From the NCBI RefSeq assembly GCF_002313155.2, contig NZ_NWFK02000001.1, positions 2,418,001 to 2,482,000 on the forward strand: a stretch of DNA of 64,000 nt. The letters are read 5' to 3'. The notes below the pieces were generated by a model. It made no database searches, was not told where the DNA came from, and was given only the letters and a program-made list of their open reading frames with translations. A program made the translations under genes and the position numbers. The DNA comes from Psychrobacter sp. FDAARGOS_221. Lineage in GTDB: Bacteria; Pseudomonadota; Gammaproteobacteria; Pseudomonadales; Moraxellaceae. This document shows, in pieces, positions 62,480 through 64,000 of the stretch (positions are counted from its first letter, which is position 1; each line of letters opens with the position of its first letter).

Positions 62480-63640
62480 TCACTGGTTTCGCTCAAGCAG
62501 CATGGCATCACCATAGCTAAAGAAACGGTATTTTTGCTCGATAGCATGTTGATAGGCTTGCTCAATATTAGGCTTGCCGGCAAACGCAGAAACTAGCATT
62601 AGTAACGTTGATTTAGGCAAGTGAAAGTTGGTCAATAGCGTATCAATTACACCAAACTTAAAGCCAGGATAGATAAAGATATCAGTATCTCCCGACCATG
62701 CTGAAACTTCTCCCTTCTCATTGGCCGTCTTCTGATAAGCGGTTTCTAATACACGGGTAACTGTGGTGCCAATAGCGATGACTTTATTGCCGTTTTTATG
62801 GGTTTGATTAATCAAATCTGCGGTATCTTGCGGTAGATTGGCATACTCACTGTGCATGGTGTGATTAAGCAAATTATCGGTCTTGACTGGTGCAAAGGTG
62901 CCAGCGCCAACGTGCAAAGTAACGTAAGCAGTATTAATGCCTTTGTCAGCCAGTTGCTGCAACACTTTGTCATCAAAGTGAAGACTGGCGGTTGGTGCTG
63001 CCACGCTGGCTAGCTTGGCTGGGTCATGGAATACGGTTTGGTAACGGACATTATCAGTCTCATCGGCATGACGTTCAAAGTACGGTGGAATCGGCAATTC
63101 ACCATATTGCTCTAAATCAGGCAAGATTGGATTTTTGAAACTTAAGATAAACAAGTTTTCATGACGACCTATCATCACACATTCGATATTACCATCACCG
63201 AGTAACAAGGTCTGCCCAAGTTTCGGTGCTTTGCTGGCACGCACATGACACAGTGCCACATTCTCAAAACTTTGACCATTCTCATCCGTCGTAAACTGCG
63301 TATCATCGGTTAAACGCTCAACCAATACCTCAACTTTACCGCCGGTGTCTTTTTGACCAAATAGACGTGCTTTCATGACCTTGGTGTCATTAAACACAAT
63401 CAAGTCGCCAGCGTTTAGCAAGTCTGGTAAATCAGCGAATTGCTTATCTTGTACACCAACTGTCGAGCCAGTTTGCGCCGGCAAGTACATTAAGCGTGAG
63501 GCACTGCGCTCGGCCAGTGGATAACGGGCGATATACTCATCAGGCAGGTCGTAGTCATAATCGTTGACACTCAGATAGCTTTCGCTGTCTGCTGATTGGT
63601 CATTGTTTTGATGATTGTTTTGGTCAGTAGAGTGAGTCAT
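62480..63640 (-). CDS. queA: tRNA preQ1(34) S-adenosylmethionine ribosyltransferase-isomerase
   Basis: Adds the epoxycyclopentanediol ring from S-adenosylmethionine to preQ1-modified tRNA, after Tgt, giving epoxyqueuosine. Motifs: DYDLPDEYIARYPLAERSAS, DLIVFNDTKVMKARLFG, VAAPTASLHFD, VTLHVGAGTFAPV and LLTNFHLPKSTLLMLVSAFA. 386 residues with about 23 extra Asn/Gln/Ser-rich residues at the N-terminus. Weak ribosome site. Confidence 0.95.
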   Translation of the reverse strand: MTHSTDQNNHQNNDQSADSESYLSVNDYDYDLPDEYIARYPLAERSASRLMYLPAQTGSTVGVQDKQFADLPDLLNAGDLIVFNDTKVMKARLFGQKDTGGKVEVLVERLTDDTQFTTDENGQSFENVALCHVRASKAPKLGQTLLLGDGNIECVMIGRHENLFILSFKNPILPDLEQYGELPIPPYFERHADETDNVRYQTVFHDPAKLASVAAPTASLHFDDKVLQQLADKGINTAYVTLHVGAGTFAPVKTDNLLNHTMHSEYANLPQDTADLINQTHKNGNKVIAIGTTVTRVLETAYQKTANEKGEVSAWSGDTDIFIYPGFKFGVIDTLLTNFHLPKSTLLMLVSAFAGKPNIEQAYQHAIEQKYRFFSYGDAMLLERNQ

Positions 63641-63771
63641 ATGTGGTCTTAAATCGGTTTGAAAGTATAAGAAACTTGGCCCAGAGTCAGGCTTTCGATA
63701 ATGGCGGTTAGTTTAACAGAAACACAGCTTTTTTGAGTTAGGTTTTAGTGGCTATCGGTCATATATAGACG

Positions 63772-64000
63772 CTACAAACCGAATAAATCAGGCTGAACGC
63801 TGACATCTTCTAAAGTGGTTAGATTGGAGTAAGTGACACCGACCAGGCGAATGGGTAGATGACGTGGGGCATCGGCAAGCAGCTTTTGCAGCCAATAGTG
63901 TGCAGACTCAGCGCTTGGAAAAGGGGTGTGCAAAGTGTGCGAGCGTGTGATTTGGCTAAAGTCTGAATACTTAATTTTAAGGGTAATGGTGTGCGCTAAG
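63772..64000 (-). CDS. dinB: DNA polymerase IV, C-terminal part, runs off window
   Basis: 76 residues ending at TAG 63774-63772; the rest lies past base 64000. The fragment starts AHTITLKIKYSDFSQITRS, the little-finger domain of Y-family polymerases, and ends PIRLVGVTYSNL then VQPDLFGL, the typical DinB tail that carries the beta-clamp motif (QPDLF). The translesion polymerase of the SOS response in most bacteria. Confidence 0.88.
   Translation of the reverse strand, partial: LAHTITLKIKYSDFSQITRSHTLHTPFPSAESAHYWLQKLLADAPRHLPIRLVGVTYSNLTTLEDVSVQPDLFGL

Overview
The window looks like a chromosomal segment of a Gram-negative gammaproteobacterium of the Moraxellaceae, most likely Psychrobacter or a close relative. 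This is inferred from gene content (NadQ-controlled nadBA/nadC, trpS-kptA-scpA-scpB-rluB, fimV-like near truA, a Slam locus), moderate-to-low GC, and the many proteins with low-complexity N-terminal extensions. No rRNA, tRNA, phage, IS transposase or CRISPR array was found.

Layout. 1-583: 5' part of a phoH-like gene. 1197-6005: two ubiquinone-type flavin hydroxylases, an OmpA-like lipoprotein, a PIN-like protein and a small membrane protein. 6077-15073: LysO-type exporter; the de novo NAD genes nadB, nadA and nadC with their NadQ-type regulator and two matching palindromes; MarC-like and LysE-like membrane proteins. 15247-16470: a pair of small membrane-anchored paralogues. 16605-22067 (minus strand): trpS, kptA, scpA, scpB, an HMA-CDF cation transporter, rluB. 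22506-26396: two tandem family I.3-type secreted lipases with RTX repeats. 26534-30470: an LpxL-type acyltransferase, uup and slyX.

30871-46410 is the most striking region: a FadL-family outer-membrane protein, three paralogous surface lipoproteins and a Slam (DUF560, type XI secretion) outer-membrane translocon. The lipoproteins carry one, two and five TbpB-like beta-barrel domains. They share a signal peptide and 5' leader, but each barrel set is held on a different repetitive tether: a 16-residue Ala/charged repeat, a 10-residue Gly/Asp/Thr repeat, or long Ala-rich helices. The largest (2370 aa) contains a 1656-bp in-frame tandem repeat, two full copies plus a partial one, nearly identical at DNA level. 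Its last domain is almost identical to that of its neighbour, which points to recombination or gene conversion. The reading is a modular, copy-number-variable surface display system served by the adjacent Slam; ligands are unknown.

46518-53670: proline symporter putP, a LysR regulator divergent from leuC, then leuC, a small exported protein, leuD and leuB. 53872-64000: infA, truA, an asparaginase, a short FimV-like protein, tgt, a lipoprotein, a secreted catalase-like protein, free methionine sulfoxide reductase, queA and the 3' end of dinB. A 105-bp imperfect-palindrome repeat (MITE/REP-like) occurs at three intergenic sites (7203, 19373, 61699).
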